Part shown: positions 22,151-34,378 of the stretch, one piece after another
Layout of the letters: every line of letters starts with the position of its first letter
How positions within the stretch are numbered: the stretch's first letter is position 1
From: Anthoceros angustus
Taxonomy: Eukaryota; Streptophyta; Anthocerotopsida; Anthocerotales; Anthocerotaceae
Assembly (NCBI GenBank): GCA_010909165.1
Contig: VJWM01000106.1
Location: 930,001-994,000, forward strand
Direction of reading: 5' to 3'
DNA length: 64,000 nucleotides
Notes under the pieces: generated by a model
Databases searched by the model: none
Seen by the model: only the letters and a program-made list of their open reading frames with translations
What the model was told of the DNA's origin: nothing
Made by a program: the position numbers and the translations under genes

Positions 22151-22420
22151 GTGGGGTGGCTTTGGTCAACAATCGAGAGGCACATTGAAATCAATGGATT
22201 CGCACTAAGGAGGGTGTTGATTGACACCGAGCACCCGGTGATCGTTGGAAGAAGAGTGAAGGAAGCGCTGTCTCCACCAAGAAAGGTTGAAGGAAACCAA
22301 GTGGAAGATCCAGACTGCACTGGGACCACGGAGCATGTGTTGGGGTGACAAGGCAAGTCAAGGTTTCATTCAAACCAAGAACAGCAGACTTCACCTTTGT
22401 CGAGGTACACCTTGGTCACC
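22150..22420 (+). pseudogene. Retropepsin-like protease remnant of element A
   Basis: The frame 21932-22348 contains NGFALRRVLIDTEHPVIVGRR, with IDT matching the hydrophobic-D-T of retroviral-type aspartic proteases; the expected following Gly is not in frame. Its place just before the methyltransferase and reverse transcriptase fits. Weak on sequence alone. Confidence 0.45.
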
Positions 22421-22882
22421 GATGCGTATTTGATGTCTTTGGAGCGACGCTTTGTACAAACCTCGAGTCATGGTGGATTTGTGGACGGAGATGCCTACTA
22501 TCGATCAGCCGGAGAAGCCGGAGCAAAACCGATGAACGGATTGCCCGTGATCCCTCTCAAAATGCATGGCAAGGATCATGAGAACCTCATTGCCAAAGCT
22601 CACCCAAAGGTTTGGCCAGTGAAGGACACGCCATACGTGCTTGAACCTCGTGTGTCTAACAACCGCAATCGACCGATGGAGGATTTCACGAGGAGGAGGA
22701 AGAGCTAGGGTTGCAACCACCCTGAGAGAGGTTCTTCAAGTCACGGACGGAGCTGGATCGCAAAGAATGAGCCGTGCAAAAGCCGTGGAGGATGGTGCAA
22801 GAGGACCAAGGTCCTATGAGCCGAGAATCACTGTAAGTTCTGCCTAGGGTTGAGCCTGAGACCTAAACACCTGTGTCATCAC

Positions 22883-23483
22883 ATGGCGACCTCGGAAGAC
22901 GGTATAGTGCTCGTGGAACTCTTTGGAGGCATCGCACGGCCAAGCGCAAGTGTGGCATCAGTGCGAAGATACGCGGCATTGTGACCCGGATCCAAAAGCA
23001 AGGATTGTGCCGTGGCGAGTAAGAGACTTGATGGGGAGTACCTAACCTCCGACGGGAGCCGCAAGGGTTACCGGGCGCCGATGGATGTTCGCATGATAGG
23101 GTTGTCCCATTTGAGTTGTCTGGGCAACCGGTGGACCTTGTCATCGCAGTTGGGAGTGTCAAGGACTATCCTCCGCAGTAAGGGTCAAGGTCTGAAGGAT
23201 CCACGAACAGCATTGTTCTATGACCTGATAAGGATCTTGCGCTTGATCCAGAAAGGGCAAGAAAGGGCAAGAAAGGCCTTGTGGATACATGTTGTAGAAT
23301 GTGCCAGCATGCATGAGCGTGAAGAAGCAAGTTCAGGAGGATTTTGCCACGATCCGAGGAGTGTTGGGTCAGGAGCTTCTATTGGATGCAGCTCAATTTG
23401 GTTTGAGGGCTCATAGGTTGAGGTCCATGTGGACTAACCTTGCTCCCTTGGAACATTTGAAGTGTGCGAGGTCGTTCACCAAG
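22883..23483 (+). pseudogene. Cytosine-5 DNA methyltransferase domain, N-terminal part, in element A
   Basis: Read over several frames, the C5-methyltransferase motifs appear in order. Motif I is VELFGGIA (about 22916-22939). Motif IV appears as WECQG at 23151-23165, with the catalytic Cys kept but Glu in place of Pro. Next is GLKDPRTALFYDLIRIL. Motif VI is (stop)NV, with TAG at 23295-23297 where ENV is expected. Motif VIII-like AHRLRSMWTNL lies at about 23409-23441. The frame stops after RRYAAL and again at several indels. The enzyme class transfers methyl from SAM to cytosine C5 in DNA. The domain is cut at 23483 by element B and resumes at 34379. The flanking protease and reverse transcriptase make it part of the retrotransposon, not a host gene. 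Confidence 0.8.
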
Positions 23484-25499
23484 TGTGGTGACCACATGGG
23501 TACTCCGACCCCCTTGAAAAGGAGTGTTTTTTTGTTTTGTGTTTAAGTTGTGAGAATCGTGTGGGGTTGGAATGTGAAGTAGGTTAGGAAATAAGAAAAG
23601 TCTACTAGAGCCTAGTAGGAGGAAGAGAGTCTAGTCCCGATCCCGGCCAGAACCTTGGAGGGTTGGTGCTCGGGGTTGCTACGCGTTGCTAGGGCCGTTG
23701 ATAACAGGACTGTTGCTATGACAACAACTCGGGAGCCCTGCTATGGTAGCAACCAAGTCGAGTTATTTTCCGATAAATTGGAAAACCTATTTGGGCCAGG
23801 AAATACCCGAATGAATGTGAGGAACATGGAGGTACTTGATCCATGCCTTGGCAGACCTGGATCCTACCTATGGGTTGGACTCTTATGGAGGAGACTTTCA
23901 CCACCCATCCAGGATTCAAGAGCTCACCGAGGAGGAGTACGGCTATGCGAGCACAAGAGAGAGGAGTCCAGCTGAGGAGGTGGAGATTTTATGGGAGAGA
24001 TTGCCCAACCAGCCAAGAGGGAGGAGAGCAAGAGGAACATGGGGCTAGGAGGCCTAGGAGGCCTGGAGAGGTAATAGGGTAAGTGAGAAATAGCTAAAGG
24101 CCCATGTGTTATAGAGAATCTTATCTCTCATAGTGGATGTAATTAAGAGATAGGCCTCTAGGATTGGTAGGCTAAGGATTGGTATTTTGGCAAGCCAAGC
24201 GCTTTTGTCGATCTTGGGTATAAGGCGGCCCTCTTGATGAAATGTAAGCAATGTTGGTTTAAGGTCTTGGTGTTTGGGGGCACGGGGTTTGGGGGTACGG
24301 ATCCAGTCGTAAGTCTAGACACTCTCTTTGTCACAGGAGAAGCGAAGACCACCAAGTTGCCTAGATCCATGTGGCGGATCCGAGGGTGGTGGAAAGCAAG
24401 GGAGGGAGCCTTGAGGTCTCCTTGGAGGGAGTTTCCAAGGTCAAGAGGAAGGGGTTGTGAAGCCGGGAGGCTGTCGACTCTTCCTCATTCCCTCTCTAGT
24501 CTAGTACTCACCTTGTGTTTGAGTTTTCGGTGTGTTGGAGGTTTGGTGTTTGGAAAATAGAGGGAAAAGTGAGCCTGTGAGGAGAAGTGGAGAATGCCGG
24601 ACATGGAGAGTTGCTGATTGCTGTTTGAGAGGGTAAGAAGGAATGGAGAAGTCTAAGTGATGTTTGTGTTCTTGAAGAGGAGTGAGTGGAGGTTGAAGAT
24701 CCGTGAGTGGATGAGGGAATGATTGCGAGGTGGAACAAGTATTTTGAGAGTTGGTGAAGGTCTGTAAGGGCCTGGATGAGAACCTTGTAAGGCTGGAGAG
24801 GAGCGTGGTGAAAGTGGAGATTGAATGGGGCGGTGAGGTGTGAGAACAAGGAGAGTTGAAGAGAGTTCTGGGAAACTTGGAGTGTGGGAGGGGCTGAGAG
24901 GCACCTCAAGGGGCTGTGAGAGCCGGAGGTCAGATGGAGCTTGGAAGGTGAGCCGAAGGCTGGAGGAGAGACAAGGAAGTCAAGAAGTGCCGTAAGAGAA
25001 AGGGGTAGTTTGTGTGAGCCCTTTAGTGAGTTGTCCTAGGTTTAGGTTTAGAGATTAGGTTAGGGCTGCTTGGGTTGTCCATAAATAGTGTGTGGAAAAG
25101 GTGACACGTGGCTAACTCGATTGGTGGATCTAACTTTGTGGATAGATAAGAGAGAGGTGTCCAACCTTATCCACTTGATCCCCAAGTGGGTCCCACCTTC
25201 TAATAGCCAGACCGATCCCAAGGTGGACCCCACGCTAAAATAGAGGGTGGTTGCTAAGATAGCAAGCAAGATCTGCCGTTGCTAAGGTAGCAAGTCGCGT
25301 GGCTAAGATAGCCCCAGTCGAGTGTTGTTAGGATAGTAGCTGTCTAGCTAGATGTTTTGGTGTCTGTGTTTGGTTGGATTGGCTATGTTTTGGTTGTCTT
25401 GACACGAAATCACTCCCTTGGGTACGAATCTCAAGTCTACAACGATAAAGAGGGTAAATGTGGCCTCTTTGTGACCACTTGGTTTAGAAAATCACTCCA
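23484..25499 (+). repeat. 5' LTR of element B
   Basis: 2016 bases, pairing with 32370-34378 with many single-base indels. It has TTGCTAAGATAGCAA-type short repeats near 25250-25330 that recur in the other LTR. Confidence 0.9.
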
Positions 25500-25504
25500 C
25501 ATTT

Positions 25505-25518
25505 TGGCGCCGTTCGAG
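25505..25518 (+). other. Primer-binding site of element B
   Basis: TGGCGCCGTTCGAG lies a few bases after the 5' LTR. The first nine bases match the 3' end of plant tRNA-Asp as used by Athila-like Ty3 elements; the remainder does not, so the primer is an inference. Confidence 0.65.
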
Positions 25519-25549
25519 TGTCATTGTTGTCAAGACCTTAGAGTAGACT

Positions 25550-28500
25550 AACCTTGTCTAGTAGTGTATTGGGAGTCTTGAGTGTGATACATGGATGCTA
25601 CCCATTGAGTCTCGAAAGTTCGACTCGGTAGAGAAGACTCCGGAAGAAGACAACGCTGTGGAGCGAGGCGAAGGGCTGCACCGAGCCGAGGAGAGCACAG
25701 TAAACGTGCTGGAGGAGCCAAGAAGCAAACAGCAGCTGCCTAGGGGACGATGCCATCCTTGTCTTCGACCTCCGTCGAACTTGTGCGGCTGCGTGAACTC
25801 AAGAACTTTTGGACAGTTGCTACAGAGATCCTGTTGCTAGACCAACAATCGCGTTCGGGATAGTGACGTCATGGCGACTTGTTCCTTTTGCAATAACTAC
25901 TGCGCCATACCCATGTATGGAGAGAAGAAGGGTATGAAGATCCGACGAGTTTGTTGAACGCTGAGCAACTAACCATTGCAAATCGTGAACTGGGATCCGC
26001 ATTCTCTTCTACGGAGTTCTTCGGAGGGCCAAGTGGTACAAGAGGAGTACCTCAAGGCATCAGACGAACCTTCAACGAACAAGAAAGCCTTTTGTGAGAG
26101 GTTCAGGAATAGATGTAGAAGGCTACGTGTTGTCAAAGTTGGAGTTTTGAGGAGAAGAAGGAAGGAGACCTTGCAAGCTTATGTTGAGAGGTTTCTTAAC
26201 TTGCGTGACGTAGTGGTCCTCACTCGATTCTGCCATTCGGTGGTTGCTAAGGGGTTAGGTTAGATGGGCCGACATGTGAGGCAAGCGGAGAAGGACGTAG
26301 ACAAGGCCATCAAGGCGGCACTCAACTACGAATCCAACCCTTGGACAAGAAGAAGCACAAGAAGGAAAAGAGCAAGAAGAAGAAGTCCAAGCGAGGGAAG
26401 AAGGACAAGGGATCTTCGTCGGAGGAGGAGGAGAGTGACTCCTCTCAAGACTCAGACTGGAGGACTCTTCCTGAGGATGGCAGACGGAGGAAGAATCCTC
26501 AAGACGAGAGAGGCAGAAGAAGAAGAAGGTTGGCGTGCTAGAAGAAACCAGGCTCGAGGATCAAGGGAGCTGGCGCTAAACAAGAGGTTGCTAGTGCTAA
26601 GAAGGAAGTGGAACAAGTCAAGAGGGAGTACTCAAGGCATCAAGAAAAGAACCTTCAACGAATCAAGAAAGCCTTTTGTGAGAGGTTCAGGGAATAGATG
26701 TAGAAGGCTACGTGTTGTCAAAGTTGGAGTTTTTGAGGAGAAGAAGGAAGGAGACCTTGCAAGCTTATGTTGAGAGGTTTCTTAACATGGATCGTAGTGG
26801 TCCTCACTCGATTTACAGTGCCATTCTGGTTGCTAAGGTTAGATCCCGAGATGGGCCGACATGTGAGGTCAGCAAAGACGAGACAAGGCCATCAAGGCGC
26901 ACTCAACTACGAAGAATCCAACTGGACAAGAAGAAGCACAAGAAGGAAAAGAGCAAGAAGAAGAAGTCCAAGCGAGGGAAGAAGGACAAGGGATCTTCGT
27001 CGGAGGAGGAGGAGAGTGACTCCTCTCAAGACTCAGACTGGAGGACTCTTCCTGAGGATGGCAGACGGAGGAAGAATCCTCAAGACGAGAGAGGCAGAAG
27101 AAGAAGAAGGTTGGCGTGCTAGAAGAAACCAGGCTCGAGGATCAAGGGAGCTGGCGCTAAACAAGAGGTTGCTAGTGCTAAGAAGGAAGTGGAACAAGTC
27201 AAGAGGGAGTACTCAAGGCATCAAGAAAAGAACCTTCAACGAATCAAGAAAGCCTTTTGTGAGAGGTTCAGGGAATAGATGTAGAAGGCTACGTGTTGTC
27301 AAAGTTGGAGTTTTTGAGGAGAAGAAGGAAGGAGACCTTGCAAGCTTATGTTGAGAGGTTTCTTAACATGGATCGTAGTGGTCCTCACTCGATTTACAGT
27401 GCCATTCTGGTTTGCTAAGGTTAGATCCCGAGATGGGCCGACATGTGAGGTCAGCAAAGACGAGACAAGGCCATCAAGGCGCACTCAACTACGAAGAATC
27501 CAACTGGACAAGAAGAAGCACAAGAAGGAAAAGAGCAAGAAGAAGAAGTCCAAGCGAGGGAAGAAGGACAAGGGATCTTCGTCCGGAGGAAGAATCAGAG
27601 GAGAGTGACTCTCTCAAGACTCAGACTGGAGGACTCTTCCTGAGGATGGCAAGACGGAGGAAGAATCCTAAGACGAGAGAGACGCAAGAAGAAGAAGGTT
27701 GACGCTAAGAAGAAACCAGAGGCTCGAGGATCAAGGGAGCGCTGTAAACAAGAGGTCGCTAGTGCTAAGAAGGAAGTGGAACAAGTCAAGAGGAGGTCAA
27801 GTCAGAAGAAGGTGCAACAAAGAAGAAATGAAGATGGAGGAAATGATGAGCAAATTCGAGAAGTTTCACCTCAACGCAAGGAGCATGAGAAGAGGAGAGA
27901 GCGCATCCGCTCGGGCTGCTTTGTTCCACTTGGCCAGCCAGCCACACCAGTCCAATGGCCAAGGTGCACATGCTCGCCACGAGGAGGAGGAAGAGGATCG
28001 CGGAGGATACCCGGATCCGGAGGTTTCCAGGACAACAGATTCCCAAGACTCCATCCATCGATGCTGCGAAATTCCATGGGGTGGCATTCGTAACAACCAA
28101 GTGCCTGTGGTTGCTAACCAAGCAACGGTGTGGTTCGGCTACAACAGAGGCTTTGGTCATTATGCAAATAGCTGTCATCGCCACAGACAGAGCCAATGGT
28201 GACTACGAACGTGCAAGACGCAAACAACAGGTCATGTGGCGGGAGTGTCACTTGCCCAAACCGAGGAAGGCTCAATTGCTCAACCACCTGTGGTTCAAGC
28301 ATCCTCAAGGAGCTGCGCCATGCACGTGGAGGATGCCCTATGGCTTTGGGAGGATGCGAAGCCATGGTGTTGCGAGCTAGATGGACTGGGGGTGCAGGAG
28401 ACTACTACGGAGGCTGCAGCCATGGTCATGCGCACTAGGAATGAAAAGCTAGGAGGAAGCTGCGGAAGAAGAAAGAGACGGAGGTGCAATCACCAAAGTC
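25550..28500 (+). pseudogene. Gag region of element B
   Basis: Plus-strand frames broken by indels and a tandem triplication. The peptide ETLQAYVERFLNL near 26167-26205 resembles the retrotransposon gag core. Lys/Glu/Ser-rich linkers (KKHKKEKSKKKKSKRGKK) follow in two identical copies. Not functional. Confidence 0.65.
26044..27790 (+). repeat. 581-bp tandem triplication inside element B gag
   Basis: The landmark GGAGTACTCAAGGCATCA (with one extra C in copy 1) starts at 26044, 26625 and 27206, exactly 581 bases apart. Copies 2 and 3 are almost identical over several hundred bases; copy 1 differs more. As 581 is not a multiple of three, the extra units break the frame. Confidence 0.92.
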
Positions 28501-28999
28501 CAAGAGAGCACTCCAAGCCCGGAGGGAACGGATCTAGAGGAGACACTTGAGAAGGAGAACCCAGAAGGAAGAATCAAGGAGTGAATCGCCTGGGGCCATC
28601 GAGAAAAGAAGTTCCGGAAAAGGGAGAGGAAACCCGAGTTTCCACCGGACGTCGAAGTCATGGAGATGATAGAGGAGGAATTGACCAAGACAAAGTCTCG
28701 AGCCTGATCCAGAGGCAGAAGTCCTCTCGTTAGCAGTTGCTAAGCAAACAACCGGACGTTGTTGCTAAAGCAACCGCTAGGGAAGAATCGAGGACCATTT
28801 AACCTTGCCAAGCCATCATGGATCAATTTGCCATCACGCTTGGTCAACTATTGAAGGACAACCTACGCAACAAGTTCGAGGCCTTGCAAGCGCAACCCAA
28901 GAGGAAGAGGCGATTGCCCAAGCCGGGACCAAGGGTGCTGACCCTACAACAACTAGTGTCCATGATAGACCAAGGGCCCGGAGTCGCAAGTGGAGATCA

Positions 29000-29250
29000 G
29001 TGTCATCAAGCGGGTTCCCGGATCGGATCCGGTGAACATCATGACGAAGCAAGGAAGCTTGGGTTGGACATTGAGCATACCACAGGTCGAGATTGGCGAC
29101 ATGTCAAAAATGCAGCACTGGAGAGCGAAGGAGTAACCACCATCATAGGGACCATTCCCTATCTCATGGACTATGTGGTTATCCGGACAAGGCGCCAGTG
29201 ACATCCTATTGGGAAGGACCGGCCGTGGCTCAAGATGCAAGATGACTTGG
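29000..29250 (+). pseudogene. Retropepsin-like protease of element B
   Basis: Frame 28818-29201 has EARKLGLDIEHT and GTIPYLMDYVVIR, followed in another frame by ASDILLGR, a layout usual for Ty3 protease just before reverse transcriptase. The catalytic DSG is not in clean frame. Confidence 0.55.
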
Positions 29251-29849
29251 GGAGGAAGGAAGTGGCTTTTAAGCCAATGGATTGGGACCCCAAGACGAAG
29301 GAGGCGAATTTGTTTGAGTTGGAGCAGGATACCCTCGTGGGGAGACTCCTACTGAACGGAAGGATACACATCGTGGAGAAACATCCGACTGGAGGAAGAA
29401 GGGGAACTGGACAAATTTCCTTTTGCACATATCGCATGGTCGATGAGGAGGAAGAGTATAGGAGGGATATCCCTTACTCCCTCAATTTGGTGGACCGCTT
29501 TGGTTCATGGAGGACGCACCAGAGGAGGAGCTGCTAACAGGCTTGCTAAGGAAGCAGGCGCTTGCTAAGGAAGCACAGATTCACGACGGTTGCTAAGGAA
29601 GGGGCGAGGGGTCGACAGCAGTGAGGGTGAGCCAGGATCATTCGATTCACCTCGAGGACCTGGAGTGGGGATGAGGGAAGAGGACCTCGTGAACCGGAGG
29701 AAGGGTTTGGTGAGAGTTCAGCACCGTGGAGCGAGAATGGGTACAAGCGGACGAGATTAAGGATGTGGAGGTATTGCCCGAAGGTGCTGAAGTTTGCACT
29801 GGAACCAGTTGGAAGAAGGAATGAAACAGCTCCTTCGAGTTCATCGACG

Positions 29850-30600
29850 TGTTTGCCTTCGAGGTGAGAGATATGAAGGGATTCCCAAGAAGTGGGGAGC
29901 ATAGGATCGATTTGGAGCCGTGAGCGACTCCGTCGATTCCCAATACATGAACCCAAAGTACTCACTCAAGGTGAAGGAGCAGCATTGTACTTGAAGGCGG
30001 ACGTCATCTATCCAATCGTCAACACGGTGGGTGGCTCCGATCGTGTGGTTCAAGAAGCACGGAAAGATTCGAGTATGTACCGGAGGAAGCTCAACAAAGC
30101 AACCAAGAAGGACCATTTCCCCCGCCATTCATCGACAACATCCCGGACTTGGTGGTCGAAGATGTGTACTCGTTCTTGGCTGGGTACAATCATGCACTTG
30201 AGAGTGACTGCCTCTAACGCCTTCACGGATTGGGGACCTTCGCTTACAAGAGAAGTGCGTTGATTGACGGGCGCCGTTCCTTCATGCGGAGCATGGTTGA
30301 GATCTTCAAGGAGTATCTCCACAAGTTCATGGAGGTATTCCTAGATGATTTTGTGTGTTTGGGAGTGTGGAGGAGCACCGGATCACTTGCGTGCTTGGCG
30401 AGTGTCGTGAAACTCAACTTGCCTACATCCCGAGAAATGCTACTTTGGCATGCGGAGGGATTTTGTTGGGCAATTTCACGAGGCATCAAGTTGATCCGCA
30501 TAAGGTGAAGATGATTGTTGCCCAAGCCCCAACAACTCTCAAGGAACTCGGGGTTCCTTGGCATGGTGGGCTACTACGCTTTGTAACTTTGCTAGGAGGG
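29850..30600 (+). pseudogene. Reverse transcriptase of element B
   Basis: Recognisable blocks are KLNKATKKDHFP (about 30088-30123), the DVYSFLAGY-type block at about 30160, FLDDF at 30338-30352 (catalytic Asp pair kept) and VKMIVAQAPTTLKELG at about 30505-30552. Frames shift several times, so it is inactive. Confidence 0.82.
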
Positions 30601-30689
30601 CTGCTCCGACCATTGAGGAAGGACCAAGAGTGGACGACGGTGAGGAGGCAGATTTCAAGATTTGAGGACCACGTTGGTAACAGCCCCAA

Positions 30690-31110
30690 CCCTCAAGGGA
30701 CCGGATTGGAGCAAGAAGTTCCATGTTTTACGTGGATGTTTCCGCCCGCCATTGGTACGTCTTGAGCCAGTGGATAAGAAGAGGGACTACCCGATCTACT
30801 ACCCTCGGGCAACTCACCGATCACGGAGCGCAAGTACACAACAATCGAAAGGGAAGCCCTTGGGATGGTGTATTCGATGAAAGTTTCGTCATTATCTCCT
30901 CTCCTATGAGTTTGTGTTTCCATGTTGACCATTTTGCTCTCAAGCATCTTGTCAACAAGGCGGATCTTCGGTCGCATAGCTCGTTGGATCTTCTGTGCAA
31001 GAGTTCACCTTCACGGTGGAGACACGTGAGGGGAGGAAGCATGTGAACGCCGACTACTCCCGACGGAGAAGGTGGAGTGATCAAGAAGATCATTTTCCGG
31101 ATGAAGCTTT
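30690..31110 (+). pseudogene. RNase H of element B
   Basis: Frames 30662-30880 and 30723-31046 carry fragments typical of Ty3 RNase H: FYVDVSARHWYV, YPIYYPRA and FHVDHFALKHLVNKADLRS. The His-Asp block and spacing to the integrase fit. Broken. Confidence 0.65.
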
Positions 31111-31299
31111 CTTCGGAGGAGGATGAGGAGAGTGCTAGGCCCAATGCCAAGTTGATCGGAAACGGAGGTGCACCAAATGAGAAGGGAGGAGAAGTTTTGA
31201 GCCACCTATGAGGAGGTCTTTCGCTTTTAGGTCGATACCAAGACTGTACAACAGAGGTTGTTCCTATACTTCTCGCACTGTTGGCGAGACAAGTGGTAG

Positions 31300-32040
31300 G
31301 CCGATGGAGTTGAGAGGTTGTGGGTCAAGGATGGTCAAAAGGACCGGGTTCTCGGCCTTGCATGAGGAGGAGGCCGGAGGTCACCACAACGTGACTGTAA
31401 GAAGATCTTAGGCGGTGGTATTGGTGGCCAACCTTGCATAGATGCTAGGGAGTTCATCAAGCGTTGTGATGCATGTCAAAGGGTTGAAGCCAACCAGACC
31501 ACAGGGCCATTGGTCCCTATCCTAGCCTTGGCGCCCTTTGAGAAGTGGGGGATTGACTTCGTTGGGCCGATTCAGCCCAAGACCAAGGGGAGCCAATCCA
31601 ATATAACAGCGGACTCTGCATGGTGGCCAAGCTCAAGCCCTGCCCGTGGACACAGCGAATGTGGTGGCCAGGTTCTTGTTTGAGCACATCATCACAAGGT
31701 ACGGGTGCCCGTTGGAACTGGTTAGCGACAGGGGTACCCATTTCATCAACGAGGTGATCTCACACATGGTGAGGTACTTCAACATCAGCCATAGGAAGAC
31801 CACCCCCTACAACCCCAAAGCAAATGGACTCACAGAGAAAGCTAATGGATTGCTTTGCAGGATCCTTAACAAGTTGACCATCACCTACACCTACGAAAGG
31901 AACCGGAAGCTTCACTCGGCGTTGTGGGCGATAGGAGAAGGTGACCACAGCAGACTCCCTACTACCTCACCTATGGGCACTCACATGCCCATTGAGTTTG
32001 AAGTGCCAACGTTGAGAGTCCAAGAGCATAGAGGATGACG
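31300..32040 (+). pseudogene. Integrase of element B
   Basis: The zinc-binding end (KRCDACQ-type, about 31460-31490) is followed by the catalytic core: FEKWGIDFVGPIQ at about 31540-31575, then frame 31646-32038 with LVSDRGTHFINEVI and YNPKANGLTEKANGLL, including the Glu of the D,D(35)E triad. This late frame is intact for 130 codons. Confidence 0.85.
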
Positions 32041-32350
32041 GTGGAGAGCCATTGGAGAGGCTCATAGGCTTTGTTCAGACATGGAGAGTAGGAACAAGCC
32101 TTGGCAGTCCTGAGCGTCAAGGAAGAGGAAGGAATGGCATGACCTAAGGCAAAAACAAGAGTACGTTGTTCGGGACTTGGCGTTCTTTGATGACACAGTA
32201 CATGCACTTCCCAGTCGCATCTTAGATGGATGGGTCCCTACGGTGCGCAAGTGTTCGACAATGGATCCATACACTGCGCAACTTGATGGACTGCAACCAG
32301 GTCAATGGTTGGCGCGTGAAGAAGTATTACCAATAAGTTGGCGGGACGCC

Positions 32351-32369
32351 AACAAATGAGAAGGGAGTA
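32351..32369 (+). other. Polypurine tract of element B
   Basis: AACAAATGAGAAGGGAGTA directly abuts the 3' LTR start TGTGG. The same tract, inverted, abuts the 3' LTR of element D at 42752-42765. Confidence 0.75.
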
Positions 32370-34378
32370 TGTGGTGACCACATGGGTACTCCTCGAAAGG
32401 AGTGTTTTTGTTTTGTGTTTAAGTTGTGAGAATCGTGTGGAGTTGGAATGTGAAGTAGGTTAGGAAATAAGAAAAGTCTACTAGAGCCTAGTAGGAGGAG
32501 AGAGTCTAGTCCCGATCCTGGACGGAACCCGGAGGGTTGGGCTGCTCGACCTTAACGCGTTGCTAGGGCCGTTGATACAGGACTGTTGCTATGACAACAA
32601 GACGGAGCCTGTTGCTATGGTAGCAACCAAGTCGGAGTTATTTTCCGATAAATTCGGAAAACCTATTTGGGAAATCACAGAAATACCCGAATGGAAGTGG
32701 AACATGGAGGTACTTGATCCATGCCTTGACGGCCGGATCCTACCTATGGGTTGGATTCTTATGGAGGAGACTTCACCATCTATCCGATTCAAGAGCTCAC
32801 CGAGGAGGAGTACCCGGACTGTCAGGCAGCACAAGAGAGAGGAGTCCAGCGAGGAGGAGATTTTATGGGAGATTGCCCAACCAGCCAAGAGGGAGGAGAG
32901 CAAGAGGAGAACATGGCTAGGAGGCCTAGGAGGCCTGGAGAGGTAATAGGGTAAGTGGCCCACAGAAATGGCTAAAGGCCCATGTTATAGGTATCAAATC
33001 TTATCCTCTCATAGTGGGAATTGATAGATAGGCCTCTAGGACTTGGTAGGCTAAGACTGATTGGTATTTTTGGCAAGCAGTTTGTGGGCTGATCTTGGGT
33101 ATGAGGCAGCCCTCTTGATGAAATGTAAGCAATGTTGGTTTAAGGTCTTGGTGTTTGGGGGAAAACGGGGTTTGGGGGTACGGATCCGTGTAAGTCTAGA
33201 CTCCTTTGTCACGGAGAAGCCAAGACCACCAAGTTGCCTAGATCCTGTGGCCGATCCGCAAGGGTGGTGGAAAGCAAGGGAGGGAGCCTTGAGGTCTCCT
33301 TGGAGGAGTTTCCAAGGTCAAGAGGAAGGGGTTGTGAAGCGGGAGGCTGTCCGGACTCTTCCTCATTCCCTTCACTAGTCTAGTACTCACCTTGTGTTTG
33401 AGTTTTTCGTGTGTTGGAGGTTTGGTGTTTGGAAAATAAGAGGGAAAAGTGAACTGTGAGAGAAGTGGAGAATCTTTGGACATGGAGAGTTGATCAGGAG
33501 AGGAGGACTGGAGAAGTCATGAGTGCGTTTGTGTTCTTTGAAGAAAGAGGTGGAGGTTGAAGATCCGTGAGTGGATGAGGCGGAATGATTATGGGAGGTA
33601 GGTGAACAAGTATTTTGAGAGTTGGTGAAGGCTGTAAGGGCCTGGATGAGAACCTTGTAAGGACGGAGGTCTTGTGTCATGAAAGTGGAGATTGAATGGG
33701 GGGCGTTGAGTGTGAGAACAAGGAGAGTTGAAGAGAGTTCTTTGGGGAGACTTGGAGTGTGGGGAGGATGCGAGAGGCACCTCAAGGGGCTGTGAGCTGG
33801 AGAGGTCATGGAGCTTGGAAGGTGGTGAAAGGCGGAGGAGAGACAAGGAAGTCAAGAAGTCTTGCAAGAGAAAGGGGGTGGTTGTGTGTGCAACCCTTTA
33901 TCTTTGTGAGTTGTCCTAGGTTTAGGTTTAGAGATTAGGGTTAGGGCCGGCTGCTTAGGTTGTCCATATAGTGTGTGGAAAGGTGACACGTGGCTAACTC
34001 GATTGGTGGATCTAACTTTGTGGATAGATAAGAGAGAGGTGTCCTTATCCACTTGGATCCCCAAGTGGGTCCCACCTTCTATTAATAGCCGGACTGATCC
34101 CAAGGTGGACCCCACTCTAAAATAGAGGGTGGTTGCTAAGATAGCAACCGGGTACAGTTGCTAAGGTAGCAGGTCGGCTAAGATAGCCGTGTCCGAGTGT
34201 TGTTAGGATAGTAGCACAGTGCATCTGCTAGATGTTTGGTGTGAGTCTGTGTTTGGTTGGATTGGCTATGTTTGGTTGTCTTGACACGAAATCACTCCCT
34301 TGAGTACGAATCTCAAGTCTACAACGATAAAGAGGGTAAATGTGGCCTTTGTGACCACTTGGTTTGAAAATCACTCCA
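32370..34378 (+). repeat. 3' LTR of element B
   Basis: 2009 bases, matching 23484-25499 from TGTGGTGACC to CACTCCA with scattered substitutions and indels. Confidence 0.9.

Larger units (their letters stand above)
23484..34378 (+). mobile_element. Element B: Ty3/gypsy retrotransposon
   Basis: LTRs of 2016 and 2009 bases (23484-25499, 32370-34378) begin TGTGGTGACC and end CACTCCA. A primer-binding site with TGGCGCCG follows the 5' LTR, and a purine tract AATGAGAAGGGAGTA precedes the 3' LTR. The target duplication appears as CCAAG on the left and CCAG on the right. Domains in order: gag (25550-28500), protease (about 29000-29250), reverse transcriptase (29850-30600), RNase H (30690-31100), integrase (31300-32030). 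All are frame-broken. It sits in the methyltransferase of element A. Confidence 0.9.

Noticed and set aside
22883-23483. Methyltransferase as an independent host gene
   Set aside because: No intron-exon structure, same strand and order as the element A protease and RT, and it resumes after element B directly before the RT.
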